This document shows positions 62,901 to 64,000 of a DNA stretch of 64,000 bases, piece by piece. A program made the translations under genes and the position numbers. Under the pieces are notes generated by a model. It was not told the DNA's origin, made no database searches, and saw nothing but the letters and a program-made list of their open reading frames with translations. Source of the DNA: Puccinellia tenuiflora (Eukaryota > Streptophyta > Magnoliopsida > Poales > Poaceae); contig QRDG01001737.1 in NCBI GenBank assembly GCA_012064385.1, forward strand, positions 558,001 through 622,000, given 5' to 3'. Numbering within the stretch: the stretch's first letter is position 1; every line of letters begins with the position of its first letter.

Positions 62901-64000
62901 AGAAATGCTGTCTTCTCCTCGTCCTCCTTCGCCATCTTGATCTGGTGGTAACCAGAGAAGGCATCCAGAAAACAGAGGAGCGCGCAGCCGGCGGTGGAGT
63001 CCACGATCTGGTCGATCCTGGGGAGGGGATAGGGGTCCTTGGGGCAGGCCTTGTTGAGGTCGGTGAAGCCGATGCAGAGGCGGCTTCCTCCGGTGTGCTT
63101 GGAGACGACCACACTGTTGGTGAGCCAAGTGGGGTGGACCACTTCCTTGATGATGCTGGCCTTCTTCAGCTTTTCCACCTCCTTGACGATGAAATCTTGC
63201 TTCTCTGGCGCCTGGCGCCGCGCTTTTTGCTTGACGGGGCGTGCGTTTGGACACGCGGCTAAGTGGTGCTCAATCACCTCCCTCGGTACTCCGGACATAT
63301 CTAACGGTGTCCATGTGAACATGTCAGAGTTTGCCCTGAGGAAGGCGACGAGCGCGCTTTCCTATTTGGGAGGCAGGTTGGCGCCGATGGTGACACTAGC
63401 CCCCGAGCCGTTTGCCTGAAGAGGCACTTGCTTTGTCGCGGCCTTCTCCTGAGAGAACAGCTGCTTCTTCTTCGCGGGGGGCCTCGGGAGGGGTTCCTCG
63501 TCCTCGTTAGCAGGTGACGCCACCGCGGCAGCCTTGTAGGCCGCTTGCGCAGCGTACAGGGCGTCCGAGACCACGCCGCGGATGACGATGGTGCCACCCG
63601 AGCCAGGGAGCTTGACGAGGTTGTAGGCGTGGTGGGTCACCGCCATGAACTTGGCGAGGGCGGGGTAACCGAGGATGGCGTTGTAGGGCAGGCCGATGTG
63701 CGCGACATCGAAGTCGATCAGCTCGGTGCGGTAGTTGGCCTGGGTGCCGAAAGTGACGGCGAGCCTCACCTGCCCCAAAGGGGTGGTGAGACCCTCTGTC
63801 ACCCCCGAGAAGGGCCTGGTGGGCATGAGCCGCTCGTAGGGCACCTGCAGCTTCTCGAAAGTCTCGACAGAGATGACGTTGAGGCCGGCACCCCCATCAA
63901 TGAGCGTCTTGGAGACGGCGACGTTGTTGATGGTGGGGGTGCAGACCAGCGGGATGGTGCCAACAGTCGAGGTGGACTTGGGGTGGTCGCTGGAGTCGAA
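59933..64000 (-). pseudogene. pol of Tat element 2: protease, RT, RNase H, integrase
   Basis: One minus-strand frame, open at the right edge, ends in a native-looking TGA at 59933. Protease: LIDGGAGLNVIS (about 63890). RT (63322-62036): PRIDQIVDST, FLDAFSGYHQI, MPFGLKNAGATFQR and the catalytic YVDD. RNase H of archaeal type: HFDGAFAARS and NNAEYEGLLAG (61720-61580). Integrase: HHCC (CGHH..CDAC), first Asp in VWGLDLLGPFP, Glu in RANAEVLKG. The second catalytic Asp is replaced by Asn (IITNNGSQF, about 60585). In-frame stops at 63362 (TAG) and 62036 (TAA) split the frame without shifting it. Pol would make and integrate the cDNA; this copy cannot. Confidence 0.9.

Larger units (their letters stand above)
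54812..64000 (-). mobile_element. Tat-lineage gypsy element 2: 3' LTR, antisense ORF, pol; continues past the window
   Basis: Order on the minus strand from the right edge: protease, RT, RNase H (dual type), integrase, long spacer, antisense ORF (plus strand), LTR. The second, archaeal-type RNase H (HFDGAFAARSAGAGAVL, NAEYEGLLAGLRAA) and the antisense ORF place it in the Tat/Retand lineage by inference. gag and the 5' LTR are beyond 64000. It landed in the antisense ORF of Tat element 1. Confidence 0.8.

Overview
This window is intergenic DNA of a large plant genome, most likely a Triticeae grass (wheat, barley or Aegilops). It is packed with nested, decayed transposable elements: Ty3/gypsy LTR retrotransposons of three lineages (Athila-like, chromovirus-like and Tat/Retand-like), three CACTA (En/Spm) transposons and a few MITEs. 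Several terminal motifs are typical of cereals: LTRs opening TGATACGTCTCC, primer-binding sites matching tRNA-Asp, and CACTA ends built from the TTTAGTCCCGGTTGG repeat. Only one ordinary host gene is convincing, a small two-exon gene on the minus strand at 32558-33021. One ambiguous base (N) lies at 23417.

Layout. 1-~7300: minus-strand Athila-type element (integrase, RT/RNase H, protease, gag, tRNA-Asp PBS, 5' LTR), cut by the left edge. ~7300-10320: CACTA-A, plus strand, broken second ORF. 10321-25007: a stack of LTRs of one chromovirus-like family (10321-10707, 10708-13341, 16257-17661 and 22237-23416 minus; 23418-25007 plus) with a pol C-terminal chromodomain fragment. Two tRNA-Asp-primed plus-strand elements sit inside it: a gag-bearing one at 13342-16256 and one with a non-gag/pol ORF at 18138-22236. 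25008-~27630: CACTA-B, minus strand, with a spliced ORF2 relic and a separate intact 140-residue ORF. ~27640-29011: an isolated LTR. 29012-33576: low-copy island with three MITEs and the host gene. 33577-~51693: CACTA-C, plus strand, with a TNP2-type transposase pseudogene and an Ulp1-like ORF2. CACTA-C was split at 39893 by an 8.4-kb minus-strand LTR element (39894-48256, 5-bp target duplication AGGGC), which was itself hit by a solo LTR (39930-41264, target duplication GAACC). 51724-54811: Tat-lineage element 1 (3' LTR, polypurine tract, antisense ORF with its own TATA box and introns). 54812-64000: Tat-lineage element 2 (LTR, antisense coiled-coil ORF, long spacer, integrase, RNase H, RT and protease on the minus strand), running off the right edge.

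How the parts relate. In each LTR element, gag and pol lie in the LTR's own orientation, while the two Tat elements carry an additional gene on the opposite strand. Almost every long frame is inactivated by in-frame TAG/TAA stops or small frameshifts, many explainable as C-to-T or G-to-A changes, as expected of methylated repeats. The Tat-2 integrase has also lost its second catalytic aspartate. The nesting order can be read directly in one place: CACTA-C, then the 39894-48256 element, then the solo LTR.

I saw no wholly new system. The items most worth following are the intron-containing antisense ORFs with a dedicated promoter, the conserved Cys/His ORF shared by two non-autonomous LTR elements, two long hairpins next to CACTA genes, the spread of a TCGCGA palindrome through one retroelement, and the unnamed host gene.
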